From positions 19,229,729 through 19,293,728 of the forward strand of contig CM036248.1 of NCBI GenBank assembly GCA_020698575.1: a DNA stretch of 64,000 bases, read 5' to 3'. The notes under the pieces were generated by a model. It saw nothing but the letters and a program-made list of their open reading frames with translations, had not been told where the DNA came from and made no database searches. The position numbers and the translations under genes were made by a program. Below, piece after piece: positions 31,601 to 43,320 of the stretch. This DNA comes from Bostrychus sinensis. Taxonomy: Eukaryota; Chordata; Actinopteri; Gobiiformes; Eleotridae. The number at the start of each line of letters is the position of its first letter. Within the stretch, counting starts at the first letter, position 1.

Positions 31601-33081
31601 ACATACATACACCCCTATTACTGTAGTAGGTAATGGATGGACATTGTGTCTCAAGTAGGAAAGCTTGAACACAAAAATAAAGATAGCAGATACTGAATCT
31701 AATATTGTCAAATAAATGCTTGATTGAATATTGTATTGTTTAGCCAAAGAGAGTGAGATAAAAAAAAAATATAGAAGGGGAAAGTGTGCAGACTGATTTA
31801 CATGCAGAAACAATATGAGCAATCACACAGACTTAATTGAACTTCAAGAAGTGCATATCAAGGTTAGGACTGTCATTATAGACACATTCTCACTGACAAA
31901 TTAGGGTAACCTTAGTCTATGCAATGATCAACCACTGCTTGTATTTTAATAGACTATTTTAATTATATTTCTAGATTTATTTTAATGATGGTATAGTTAA
32001 TTATAGGGCTGTCGGTTCTCATGATTGTATGAAGTGACCTCAGCAAGGAAACAATTTGTGTTGTGGAGTTTCATTTATACTTACATAGACTGTGCACTAT
32101 AGAAAACAGAACAGTAACTGCTGTTAGTGCTGGAATAAACCTCTGTGTACATTATGAAATTTTTAAGGGAAGCAAAGCCAGAATTGCTCAATAAATTTGT
32201 ATTTGTATGAGGGAAAATCAAGGACTTGAGCTGGCACAGATTAAGTGCTTGAAGTGAGACAAAAAGCACACGACTGTAACACAACATATGCTTATGCATC
32301 TCTAAAATTGTCTGCTGCATTGTACTAGTGGAAAACATGAGTGATGACCCAACCATAGGCTTCTACAGGCCTCTCACTTCGTCTGGGAGTAAATGGGCCG
32401 AGTGACAGTTTTAGCCCATGGCAATAAAAACAATGCATTTGGAGATTGTAAGAATTTTGTTTACCTAATGTAATGTTTCAAAAACAACACAAAAACTACT
32501 CACTCCCGCCAATCCAACCAGAAAGTATACATTTCCTGTGTGGTAAGAGGCATGCATTTAATCCCAAGTGGTCCTATAGTTAGTGAAACAAAGCTCTCCG
32601 TTTCTGATCAAAAATGAAAAGTAGCTCTAATTAAAATAGTATATGGGTACAAAGAAAAATGCTTGATTTTGAAGATTGTACATACACATTTTAATACAAA
32701 TACCGCGCTGGTAAAATTCACTATATTAGCCCCAAAAAGCCATGTCCCTCCAATTCAGTATACCTGATAGATGATCACTAGGAGGCCAAGTCATAACTGA
32801 AAGGCCAGGTGATAATGGAGGTGACATCCACTCAATTCTTTTTTAATGAAAGAATTATCTTGCAAAGCACAAAAGACATTTAGAGAACTCAAATGTGATG
32901 GTCAGTGAATTTGCTTTGTGAGAGGATGGCACAGGATAACATGTTGTCCATAACAAGGGCTATGATGGCCAGGCTGATGATATTTACTGGCACATTATGT
33001 GGCTTATGCTCAAGGTCAGTTTTGTTTTAAATAGCTATACAGAGACAGTGACGTGGAGCTCAAACTCTTCCACAGACTGAC
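31601..33081. other. Spacer or possible intron, nothing recognised
   Basis: AT-rich, about 1.5 kb. If the minus-strand exons at 33082-33990 are real, this is the start of the next intron in transcription order. No further compatible exon was found. Confidence 0.4.
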
Positions 33082-33212
33082 CTTGATGTGCTTGAGGCTG
33101 AAGTAAGTGATGTTGCGTGGGTTTGGGTAGGTGATATGCAAACATCCGCTGTTGGACTGGCTCCAGTAGGACAGAGGCGGGGGAGTTAATTCGGCTCCGT
33201 TTGAGAGAACTG
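33082..33212 (-). CDS. Candidate internal exon, unknown protein (partial)
   Basis: Minus strand, 131 bases between an acceptor (TTGTTGCCCCGCAG, with a second AG three bases on) and a donor AAG then GTCAGT. Two bases complete a codon from the preceding exon; 43 codons follow, with no stop. The product contains VLSNGAELTPPPLSYWSQSN and then SGCLHITYPNPRNITYFSLK, with one N-glycosylation sequon (NIT). By hand count about 30 of 43 third positions are G or C (70%) against about 40% at first positions, a strong coding signature in AT-rich DNA. The split codon fits the exon at 33891-33990 exactly. I do not recognise the protein; an extracellular or lumenal segment is only a guess. Confidence 0.5.
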
Positions 33213-33890
33213 CTGCGGGGCAACAATGATTAATGCTCACTTTCACTACATGCTTTTGTCCCTCTCCACATTTACCGCAAATCCCCTTATGCTTCTTTTC
33301 TTCTGGTCCAGTCATTTATGTCACATGCATCTTTACAAATTGTCTCAAATCTGTGCCTAAAGAAAAAAATCTTGAGGAAATTATGCCTCAAACATTGTAA
33401 CATTATCTGGGTTATCAACACCATTACAGAGGTATTCTGTGCCATTTCCCTGCTGTTTTACTGATAGTGAAAATTAAAGGCAAACATTTGCGTATGCAGT
33501 TGTGTCAGGCTGCTGTTGGGGTAAATAGCTGGTATGGAAATAACTTACTCACTTAATAACAAGGGAGACAAAAGAAAGTTTATGACCTGCACATGTGGAG
33601 CTTTGCCTTTGGCTACTTTTGCCATATAAAACTTGTAACAGATGTTGAACATATAGACATCATATGTGCAACACAAAACAGACGTGACATTCCTGAGGCA
33701 TCACATACATGTCGATGTGTCTAGTAAAAATCTGTGATTGAAGTTACAATCAAAATTACTTGTTTTGGGAAAGTGTAAATTGAAATAATGTTTACAGCCT
33801 TCTATGCAAGAATAAAAATCATTTGTTAGAGTGCTTAAAACCAGAAAACAGAGTATAATGCCTCTTTAGCTGTTTCTATAACCCACACAC

Positions 33891-33990
33891 CTCTGCCGAT
33901 GTGCACCAGTGTAGGGGTGGTTGCGAATGGGACATTGGTCTGGTCGAGGGGAATGTCCTTAAACCTATTAATAACTCCATGACACAGCAC
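33891..33990 (-). CDS. Candidate exon upstream of 33082-33212 (partial)
   Basis: Minus strand, 100 bases between an acceptor (GTGTGATCTCTCCCTAAG) and a donor GAG then GTGTGTGG. Thirty-three codons plus one base are open, containing VLCHGVINRFKDIPLDQTNV and then PFATTPTLVHIGR. The leftover G joins the CA at the start of 33082-33212 to make an alanine codon, so the two segments splice in frame across a 678-base intron. Third-position GC is about 58% by hand count, less striking than the partner. No start codon or upstream exon was located with confidence; the weak candidate at 36482-36579 ends in a phase that does not fit directly. Confidence 0.45.
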
Positions 33991-34429
33991 CTTAGGGAGA
34001 GATCACACGCTTCATTGGGCTCTTGCACTGAGTTCTCCAAGTGTCTCTCATATAGTAGGCACTCCTTACAGACACACAAAACACAAGACACAGGAAGGTC
34101 TTTGGACTTTTAGTGTGCTGCTCATGGCAAGTCTGACAGGATGACTGTCCTCTGTGAATAAGTTTTACATCTTATTCAGTAATGGCCAAACTTGCTGATC
34201 AAACTGCTGACAGCTGTATTATGTAGGTAAAAAGTAGAGGATCTAGAATATATTTAGGCTGAACAAAAGTGTATTTTTAACTCATCTTAAGATCTTAAGA
34301 GAAACAAAAGGTCAGAGTTAATTATATATTCTGCTATGGTTTGACCTTACCACATTCTCCTTTCCAGACTTACTGTTTAATACAAAGATTCACCATGTCT
34401 AAAGAAAAATGTTTTGTGCTAATTCTGGA

Positions 34430-34645
34430 GCATCAGGCTGGGCCCAGAAGCAAATGTGGTTACAGTAAGTTTCTGTTTAGTAGTGTTCTAGATGCATATA
34501 CCCCAGCTACTTTGGGCCTGAGGCAACTCACATCCTAGATGGCCAGTCAGGTCCAGCGCTGACACTCACTGACAGACAACTATTCACTCTCATAGTTTTT
34601 CACTAGGAGTGCTTTAGAATTCCCAGTCTCCTGAATGTGCAGAGT
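34430..34645 (-). mobile_element. SINE (CATGCATGTCTTTGG family), degenerate
   Basis: TACTTTGGGCCTGAGGCAAC, CAGACAACTATTCACTCTCA and TTCACTAGGAGTGCTTTAGA follow the order of the family on the minus strand, but with heavy decay and the head missing. Confidence 0.5.
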
Positions 34646-34734
34646 GCAGAACTTCATGAGGATCCAGAGTAACACAGGGACCACAGGTCTGGAACAGTGT
34701 AACTTTCTGCCTCTGAGCAATTTTATTTTTATTT

Positions 34735-34980
34735 CTCTTTTGTCTACCCCCTTTCTTATTCAGACTCGCCACAGTGAACCAGTCGGCTTTTACGCCGGAT
34801 GCCCTTCCTGTTGGAACCAGACACACATACTGTGACTGGAGTTGTCAGTGTGGGTGAAATGTGTTGCCCAAGGACACAATGATAATATGCACTTTGAGTG
34901 AGATTTGAACAGCCAACTGTTGGTGGGCAAATGCTGAAGCCACTGTGCCACTGCCCTGCAACCCTGGTTAGATTAATGCT
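34735..34980 (-). mobile_element. Composite SINE (tRNA-like head, GGCATCCGG tail)
   Basis: On the minus strand the head contains TGGCACAGTGG, a fit to box A, and GTTCAAATCTC, close to box B. Then come TGTGTCCTTGGGCAACACAT, CACAGTATGTGTGTCTGGTT, AACAGGAAGGGCATCCGGCG and TTCACTGTGGCGAGTCTGAA. The arrangement matches 13250-13450 and shows a tRNA-type promoter joined to the tail that other elements in this window carry without such a head. Confidence 0.75.
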
Positions 34981-36481
34981 ATAGTATATATAACCCTGTA
35001 AATCCCCTGGTAATGAAAATGTTGCTATTGTAGCCGTAAGCTGTGCTGACTGTAAAATTCAGTGAGAAGTAAATAAACAGAACATTTGACACAGGATTAA
35101 TATTGTTACATAGCAAGAATCAGAATAACAAGATGGGAAATAAGGCAGTGAAAACTGTCCATGGTCCATCAATGTCTTTTTTCAAATGATCTTTCAGCAG
35201 ATAACTTCAGTCAGTGTGAGAGAGTCAAGGACACGCTCATTAGCATTCTGATTCCTCTTCATCAATGCACCGTGTGTTGATGAGTTTGACCCAGGGCTGA
35301 AAGATGCCAATGATTTTCTTCATTTCTCAAGGAAAAACACAGTCTTAAGTCTCTGGAGTCCAAGCAGAGAGACTTTCTCTATACTTCTTTCATTATTAAT
35401 ACATCTAAGAGGAAAATTCTGTTTTTAAAGTGGTGAGGTGAAGTTTGCAAAATTATACACACTTAAAATTCAATGAATTACTTATTAGCCTATCTATAGC
35501 TCTGTGACTGAGAAGCTTTTTGATAAATAAAGTTACTAAAGCAAAAAAAAAAAAAAAAGATATCTTTGTTTAGCATGTTTGAAATATTTAAAGACAATTA
35601 AGGTTAAGTGAGACGATATTTTTTCACAGATCTGGTGAGAAGTGAGTGCTTTCAACGAGTGGGGAAATGTTTTACAAAAGACTTTAATGAAGTGCTTCTA
35701 GTTATTGCCTATTACAGACATTTACAAGAACAAGCTGCTCAGTAATAATGGTAACAGCAAACTTGTTTTGGCCCATTGTCTATAAAAAGCAAATAAGTTT
35801 ATTTAAGCATGTGATTATGAGGAGGATGAAGTACTCAGAATCTCTAGTAAAAAAGTGTTCATGGTAAAGTTTACTTAGAAAGAACTTGCTACACTAGTGA
35901 TACATACCACTACCACTATAACAGTACTACTGCTGCTACAACTACTACTCGTGTTACCACTACCAATACTGTGACTACCTACGACTACAATTGTCTGCCT
36001 CCTAGCATGCAGTCATTATCATATTTACAAGGCAGCAACTCAATGCATTTAGGCACAAAGCGTCTGAAGTAAAAACCAAGCATAAAAATATGAATAAATG
36101 CAATTTACGTGACTTGGGATGCACTCACACCCACACAAACATCCTGTGCCATGGCCCATTTACCTCATCATAAAGCACTTCCTATTAGTTTATAAGAAGT
36201 GCAAAAATGTACAATGCTTTAGAGGCGTTCCTGGCCTGGGCATGGTTTGGTTGGCCTGGTCTGAGGTGTATCTAATGAAGTAGCCACTCTGTACATGGCA
36301 AAGGAGCAGAGATTCAAATGTTTCGGACAAATTAAAATATTGCAACCATGATCCACTCCTCATAAATCATCTTCTTTATTACAGCTGCTTAAAACCTCTG
36401 CCTGTGGCCTTGTAAACTGTGATCCAGGGTTGGGTCCAGGCCATCTGCTCTCTGCATCCTCCCTTTCTGCTCAGCACTAAC
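34981..36481. other. Spacer with short simple repeats
   Basis: A GATAAATAAAG followed by a 16-base A run at 35543-35558 looks like the 3' end of a retroposed transcript, but no parent sequence is recognised upstream. An imperfect ACT trinucleotide tract lies at 35920-35990. Open frames on both strands at 35237-35400 are mutually contradictory. Confidence 0.4.
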
Positions 36482-36579
36482 CTGGGCAGCAATCTGAGGA
36501 CCCCACGCCATACACCACACATGTGATGGAGACAGACAGATGCACCATGTACGCAGGCAGCAGCTGGTGATCATGAAAA
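36482..36579 (-). other. Candidate exon, weak
   Basis: Minus strand, 98 bases between TACCTCCATAACAG and a donor CAG then GTTAGT. The open frame includes FHDHQLLPAYMVHLSVSITC. Third-position GC is about 59%, not clearly above first positions. It is on the same strand as 33082-33990, but its end phase does not fit 33891-33990. Confidence 0.15.
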
Positions 36580-39500
36580 CTGTTATGGAGGTACGCTAAT
36601 TGCAGCCTTTTTATTTCTGGTCCCCTTCTTCATACTGTGTGATCACCAGCCATGATAGCTTACTGCTCGACAGGTATGCCGCTTTCCGAGGTAATCAACA
36701 TAATTCTGTGAACAGCTCAAAAAACAATAATAAGACACTTAGAGGATATGTCGCGGAGAATATTGTAAAAGTGAAGTGATTATGTGAACCTGGCTATCGG
36801 CACCACATGTGATATCTGACTGTGAGGCAAAAATCGTTTCTGATAAAATTCTCACAATAGCAGCAGGAGGAGTTAAACTACTGATAAGCATAAGGGCCTA
36901 AACCTTTGTTAATAGAAAAGTTTTGTGAATTTTGACTGCCTAACACTAACACACTTTGCAATAACAACAGACTGCAAAATCTTTATTGCCAGCTTGAACA
37001 TTTCTTACCTGAACCAAACATGAGAAAAAGGAAAAAAAGAAAAAAAGTGAACCAAAAAAAAAAAAAAAGAAAGGAAAACAAACTTGCATTGCATAATCTA
37101 AATGCAGACAAAACTGCTTATATGTTGTTGTCTGATTGTGTCAGAAGTAGTTGATTCCTTGTTCATCTGCTGAATGTATGGAAACAGCTCCTATACACTC
37201 TAGTGCACTGTAAAATCAACACATATTCATATTTTGAGAGCAAATGTTGTAGGTTGGCTCCTGGGGATCTCCTGGCTGTTTGCCAAAGCTCTAAAAATGC
37301 AAATGTACGAACAATATCACTACAGTGAATCCAAGTCTGGAGTTAGAAATGGATTGTTGGTTTATAGAACAAAGCAAAACATGTATTTATTTATATATAT
37401 ATATATAAATATATATATATATTTATTTATATATATATTATATTTGACACATCTCATTTAAAAACATGGCTAGGTCTGGAAAATGTTACATAAGCAAGCC
37501 AGTAATGTTCTCTAAACATTGTTGTCATCATGTACTACGAAAACTGTAAAAATAGTGCAGTCTTTATATTCGCTGCACATGTAGGGCAATAACAAGGAGA
37601 TTGGCCACTTGAGTAATTTACATTTGTGTCTCTCTACAAACAAATAAATGCAGCTGTGATAAGAGGTGCTGATGCTGATGCCCTGGTGGTAGCCATCTGT
37701 CATCTAGTGTGGCACTTATTCATTGATCTCTTACAGTCATTTACCTATACTTTGCCACAATGTGAACTATCCTGGTAATAAAGCCATTAAAATGTAAAAT
37801 AGGGGAATTTAATCAAAGATGTATGAATCACTTGAGGCTGCAATGTCAGCTGTAATGTCTCTAAGTCGGTGACAGCCCTGGGTCAAGTCAAAATCAGACT
37901 CACTTTTCTTCACTCTCTCATTCCTCTTTATTTCTCCTCCAGTAATGCAGAGAAACACTGTGAACTGATGAAGATCTCAGAGCCCAAAGGCTTCAGTTGT
38001 GATCGTAGATTATTCTTCCTTACTCCTGGTCAATATGCAGTTAATCCAGCATGAAATTATATTTTGTTTAAGATGAAAAAAGAGAGCGCTTGTCATCATT
38101 TCTGAATGTTTGTGTCATCAAATTGTAAGGCTTTATAGATAAATACTTGCTTGCAGCAGGCCTGGGTTGACTTTATTTCACAGCTGTCACCAGGCATTAT
38201 GCAGCCTTCCATCACCAAAGCTAATATGTAAACCCTAATGGATCAACATACTGTAATATATTGGTAACTTGAGTGTACAGAACTCATGCCTGATTTTATT
38301 TATTCAGCTTTATTTGGGGGAATTTGTAATAATGTTTAAAACACTTGCAATTTCTAATTATTATTGGCATAGTGAGGCTGTCTGACAGCACAGTCGAACT
38401 ACTGGGAGTAGGTCTGAGGTCTGATGCTCATATCCTTGCATGGTTGCACCTTTACTTAACACTTACAAACCCTTTCACAAGCAATGCAACCAAAGAAAAG
38501 AGAGACAAAGACAATAGCATTCACTTTTACGAGTGAGCAAAATAAAAACAATAAACATTTAGACTCCAAAAATGAATGTCTGTTGTAAATATATGTAACA
38601 TTTACTTTACATTTTTAACACCCAATTCTTATAGTTAAGTTCAATTTGCTAAAGATGGCTTATTAAAGTGATGATTGATGGATTCAATCTGAGCAAACAC
38701 TAACAAACTATTGAGGTCTGCTACATTTCTTTAAACACTAAAAACCAACACAAAATCCATAGTTTTATTATTAGCCTTTAGCTTTTATGCAAATTATAAT
38801 TTCTACTTTCTCCTTTTAAAGGTACTGTAAGCAGCATGTGCTACTGGTTTGAAAACGGTACTGCAGTCTAAATCAAAACAAAGGTCTGTGGGTTACCAGT
38901 CTTTGTGCTTTTCTAATTGGATGATCAGCAATGTGGGGTTTTAAAACAAAAACAAAAAATGTAAACATAAACAGCTTGGGCATTATGTCTAATATATATA
39001 TTTTATTGTGAATAAATCAGCGTTACCATTGTTATCAGTAAAACTATTATCTGATTTAAACATGTTTACCTAATATCTGGGAACACATGGGTAGTTTTTA
39101 TGAATTATAAAAAAATGTATACTGCTCATAGCACCATTGATAAAACAGCTACATGTAATAAATGTTCTCTAATGTGATCTGACCAGGCTCTGACATTACA
39201 GTAGATGTTGTCATTTAGTTATCAGCCAAAACTATAATTTGTGTAGCTATTGCAAATTCTTCCATTTAAAATATACTTTGGTATGCCTAGCTTGGCACCA
39301 TTCTTGCAAAGCGGCTATTTTGTTTACATTAAACACTTAAAAGGTCTATAATGTTTAACTAGGCTCTAGTTAATAAAAGCAACAATGAGTACAGGTTTCT
39401 TGTATATTTTTAATATTAAAGCATGTTTATGACTTTATTTGTTTGTTCAGTGTCTATTCAACACGAACACTTATTAAATCAGTCCTTTCTATTATCCACA

Positions 39501-40569
39501 GCATGTACTACAGTCACATTGAAGCCACTGTCCAATCTTGGACTTGGACTATCACACATGTCCATGGCTGAGTTTGCTCAAGACATTTCTGACCTTGGTT
39601 GTGCAGCCTTTGCAAGTCATCTGATAAACTATTCAGAAGCTCTTTTTATCATTCTGTCTGCAACATTTGCCACAATAATACAAACCATCGGCCAACACTG
39701 GACAATACTGGGCTTCTGCACTTATTGTGCTTACCTGGTGACGTTTAATAACTACAGACCAAACTCTGCTCATCCATTTTAGGCTCTTTTAGCAATCTTC
39801 CTTCTGACACAGTGCGATAGTGAAGTGGCAAGTGATAAATGGCTGGACTTCGCAGTAGCCTACAGTATCATTGCTCTAACCCTGGGTCAGACCAACTGTG
39901 CCGTGGATGTTTGTGCATTTTTCAATATTTTTTCAGTAGGAAAAGTGTTGATAAACAGCTTCACCTGAGCGCACGCTGCAATCCTGTTTAACGTGCGGTG
40001 ATTAGGCGAGCTTAGCTGGTTAAGCCTAATCCTCTGCGTTGTAATCCGGACGGTATTTCAACATATCAAACATTTAATTTGCAGCATAGAGGAAAATGGT
40101 GGTGCGGCGACATAATGTGTGCTGCAAATAATATTTAACTGTCTATTGTGCTGATTCTGGAGAATAGTGTGCTATACGGATTGCTGGTTTATCAAATAAA
40201 ATGAGTGGAAATAGGAAAATAAAACTCTGATAATTTAAATGCAGAGAATTAATTAAAGTTTTAGAGTCCAGTCTTCCATTATGGGGAGTAACCAACATAC
40301 TGTAGAAACAAATATAGCCGCGTCAATAAGTAATTACACTGTTTCCTCAGTACTGTGCTGTATGCCTCGCTCCCCACAGACAATGGAGAGGAAGAAACGT
40401 TTAAGTAAATGACTGTGAATAATATCTTAAAGCACTCAACCATAGCCAAAAACCATGTTTTACATTCATCAATATAGATACATCATGTCTATTTAATTAG
40501 GTGTAAGAATGGGCAGCGAAGGATGGCGATGGATCAGTAAGATCTATCAAACAATATACCAAAGCATTG
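36580..40569. other. Long unannotated spacer
   Basis: About 4 kb of AT-rich DNA without a recognised transposon or supported exon, including an AT tract at 37378-37443 and an A-rich run at 37021-37072. A 119-codon open frame at 39423-39782 has near-background base composition at third positions and no splice sites that I trust. Confidence 0.4.
37378..37443. repeat. (TA)n and TATTTA palindromic tract
   Basis: Alternating ATTTAT and (TA)n blocks make several self-complementary stretches over about 65 bases. Confidence 0.85.
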
Positions 40570-41025
40570 AAGTGGAAGAAGTACTACAATTTTATACTAA
40601 AGTTAAAGTACTGTTACTTCTTAATAATATTACTCAAGAGAAAGTAATTACCAAAATTATTATATTTAGTAAAAAAAGTTTTTGAGTGTAAAGAGTTAAA
40701 CTAACACTGATGTGACTACAACTATTACTGCTACTACCACTAGTACTAGTATTACTAATACTACTAATCTACCAATACCACTTCTACTAATATTATTACC
40801 ACTACTTTCACAGCTAGTAATATTGATATTACTTGTTCTATTACCACAGCTTCTAGAAATACTACTGCTACTTCCATGTCTATTTCTACCCACTTTGCTA
40901 CTAAGGTGACAGAGACTTTTCCCCAAAGCACCCTTCCTCTAAATTTTATTCAAATAAATGTATGTTTAGGAAAATGTACTCAGAAAGTACTTGAGTAAAA
41001 AATACTGTCAAGCTCTGATACAGTC
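40570..41025. mobile_element. hAT-like element remnant (AAGTACT family) with trinucleotide tract
   Basis: AGTGGAAGAAGTACTACAAT on the left and GTACTCAGAAAGTACTTGAG on the right match the family seen at 13490-13795 and its known start GTGGAAGAAGTACTC. The interior is dominated by an imperfect ACT, TAC and ATT trinucleotide tract at about 40705-40880. No transposase is present and the exact termini are lost. Confidence 0.55.
40705..40880. repeat. Imperfect ACT/TAC trinucleotide tract
   Basis: Many copies of ACTACT, TACCAC and ATTACT words over about 175 bases, creating open frames on both strands that are by-products of the 3-base period. Confidence 0.8.
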
Positions 41026-41587
41026 CCAGCACATCATAACAATGTTTTCCCCTCTGAACACCTCTCAGTTTTGATTTTGATTTTCCTGATGTGTCGAAAC
41101 TGCATTGTATGAAGCGACAATCAAATTTAATGGATCAGCCCAAGTAGTGAAACTGCATTTTATTGCCAATCCCACATTAATGGAACAGATGGCTTATTCT
41201 CAAATAAAACAGTCATTCAAAAGTTCAAAAAAAAAATTTACTAGAAGACTGGTGGGACCTTACATAAAGTGACCTGCAAAGAAGTGAATGAACAAAATGC
41301 TTTTGATTTGCCCTGCCCGCCTTGAGATACAATAATTTTAATTTAATGCATGTGGGGAAAGTCAGAAAAGCCACACTGCATTTGAGATTTTAATCGGGTC
41401 CAATGGAACATCTTCAGCTCTATTCAGTCTTTGTTCAGGAAACGGCTTTGGCACATTTACTGTTTCCTTTCACTGTCGTCACATTTCTGCCAATTCTCAT
41501 TTTTTGTGGACTTCTTTGTTCTGTTTGTGTTTGCCTCTGCCAAAACCAAGACCTTAACAACCTCGCTGCAAGTTTAGTTATGTTATC
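41026..41587. other. Spacer, nothing recognised
   Basis: AT-rich. The 70-codon open frame at 41403-41615 is hydrophobic but has no support. Confidence 0.4.
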
Positions 41588-41860
41588 ATTACCTCTGCCA
41601 AGAAGTATTCATTAGTTTGTTGGTTCGTTAGACTTCTAGCAAGATAACTGAAAATGTAGGTCAGATTCAGATTTTTGTGTTAGATAAAATCCAGACCAAG
41701 GATTGGGATGAATACTGGGTGTGGATCCAGATCCCCATGTTGGTTTTAATAATTCTGTAGCATTTAAATACAAAGCTGTAGACTTCAACCACAAGGGATC
41801 AGTAAAGGAACACATTATTAGTTTTAGAAGATTCATTGTAAAGTATGTGGCAAAATGGAT
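41588..41860 (+). mobile_element. GGATCCAGAT interspersed repeat
   Basis: ACCTCTGCCAAGAAGTATTC, GACTTCTAGCAAGATAACTG and GTGTGGATCCAGATCCCCAT are hallmark words of the family also found at 17180-17340. Here the 5' part is better preserved. Confidence 0.55.
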
Positions 41861-41934
41861 GTAGCATTTACCCCTGAACTAAAGAATCTTAAGTTTGAGT
41901 CCTAGTCTGGACACTGTATATACACTGTTGTAAG

Positions 41935-42110
41935 ACAGAGATGACTTTTAGCCTCTTAGCAAGATTACTCAAAATTCAGATTATTATTGATTATTATTAG
42001 GAAAACTCAGTAATGGGCCAAGGAAGAAATGTTTGGCTTTTGGTGTGGACCTAGATCTCCATGGGCCAAAAACACTGTATTGCGAGATAGAGCCTATGTC
42101 TCAGTGCTTC
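41935..42110 (+). mobile_element. GGATCCAGAT interspersed repeat, second copy
   Basis: CTTAGCAAGATTACTCAAAA, CAGTAATGGGCCAAGGAAGA and GGTGTGGACCTAGATCTCCA repeat the order of the copy at 41588-41860, about 340 bases away in the same orientation. This is a local duplication or two insertions. Confidence 0.5.
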
Positions 42111-43116
42111 TAATTTTCCACTATGTCAACACAAAATCCAATACGTTTACTATGTCCCACTGAGGATTGTCATTCAAACAGCAAACATGTGAATAAACTG
42201 CTCCATGTGAGAGGCGAATCCTTTGAAATTTTATCATAAATTAAATGACAAAAGCTGGAGTGATCTGACTTGTAAATATGAAGCTCACAAACATATACGT
42301 CAGAAAATATTAACCATATTTTTTTGTCAGAGCAGATTAGCACACTGTAGTTCACATCACGTCTTGTGCTATCAAGGGAGGCCATCTTTCATTGTCTTTG
42401 ATTCTGCCATGTGAGCTTTGAAGATATACATCAGTAATAGACCAACGGGCAGGGATTTTACACCCATCTCTTGAACTCTTATCACAGAAAGAGTGTCATA
42501 ATAAATCTGGAATTCATTTAAAAGAAATTGTGTCTCTCAGCAGTAGCTTTTAAGAAATTTAGCAGGAGTGGGATCCCTTAAGTTTCTTCATTTATGGTTT
42601 AATTTATGCTGGATTGTAATAGGAAGTCTTTTGTGAGCTGGTGTTGGGTATAGAGACAGAAAAAAATGGCTAACTATATCAGTGGAGAAAACTTTTAAAA
42701 ACTTCTTTCAAAATAGAAGTACTGCACATGCTGGGATTTTTCAAACTTTATCTTTTATATATTTTTCCAAGTAGAGCTCAGTTGGTGATTGAAATTATGT
42801 ATGAAATTCTGCCTCGGGGTCAGGACTGAGGTTCCCCAGTATGTCCAACCTTGAGTGTTCTGACCATATAAGAGTTCTCAGAAAAACAGCTGCCAATGTT
42901 CAGAAACAGCCCTGCCACCAGCCGCCCAGAGTCCATATCAAAGATTTATCATTTCTTCAGGCTAAATATCCATTCTAACTTTAATGGCTATCCCATGACC
43001 TAAGTGGAGTTAGTGGGTGTTGAAAAGAGCCTTTCAAACGTTTCATTTTACTATATAGTTTGTAAAAAAAAAAAAAAAAAAAGGAAAATCTTTAATCAGC
43101 TGTCTCTTGTTTTATA
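42111..43116. other. Spacer, nothing recognised
   Basis: About 1 kb ending in a poly(A) run of about 19 bases at 43065-43083. No gene evidence. Confidence 0.4.
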
Positions 43117-43320
43117 ACTTACCTCAACTGGAGATTGGTTGAGGGTTTGATCCTAGGGCAGGCAAACTGACAATCTCTCAGCAGAGTCTTCCCTGTGTTA
43201 CCATGGGTTCTCTCTCGTTACTCCAGCTTCCTCCACCGTCCGATGCATGCGTTAGATGGATTGGTGCCTCTAAACTGTCCATTGTGAGTGAATGGTTGTC
43301 TCTACACACACTGCTTGTAT
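43117..43320 (+). mobile_element. tRNA-derived SINE (CATGCATGTCTTTGG family), sense copy
   Basis: GGTTTGATCCTAG at 43145-43157 is a decayed box B. It is followed by TACCATGGGTTCTCTCTCGT, TCCAGCTTCCTCCACCGTCC, ATGCATGCGTTAGATGGATT, CTCTAAACTGTCCATTGTGA and ATGGTTGTC. This is the plus-strand orientation of the element at 31285-31600, truncated at both ends. Confidence 0.7.

Noticed and set aside
35237..35400. Exon candidates on both strands (minus KKIIGIFQPWVKLINTR, plus DEFDPGLKDANDFLHFSR)
   Set aside because: Both strands look equally protein-like, which shows that such short frames arise by chance. There is no independent support.
35500..35560. Processed pseudogene with poly(A) tail
   Set aside because: AATAAA-like and A-run features are present, but I cannot recognise any parent gene upstream, so it is only noted in the spacer entry.
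39423..39782. 119-codon open frame as a gene
   Set aside because: Third-position composition is close to background and no credible splice sites or homologous motif were seen. Frames of this length are expected by chance in 64 kb.
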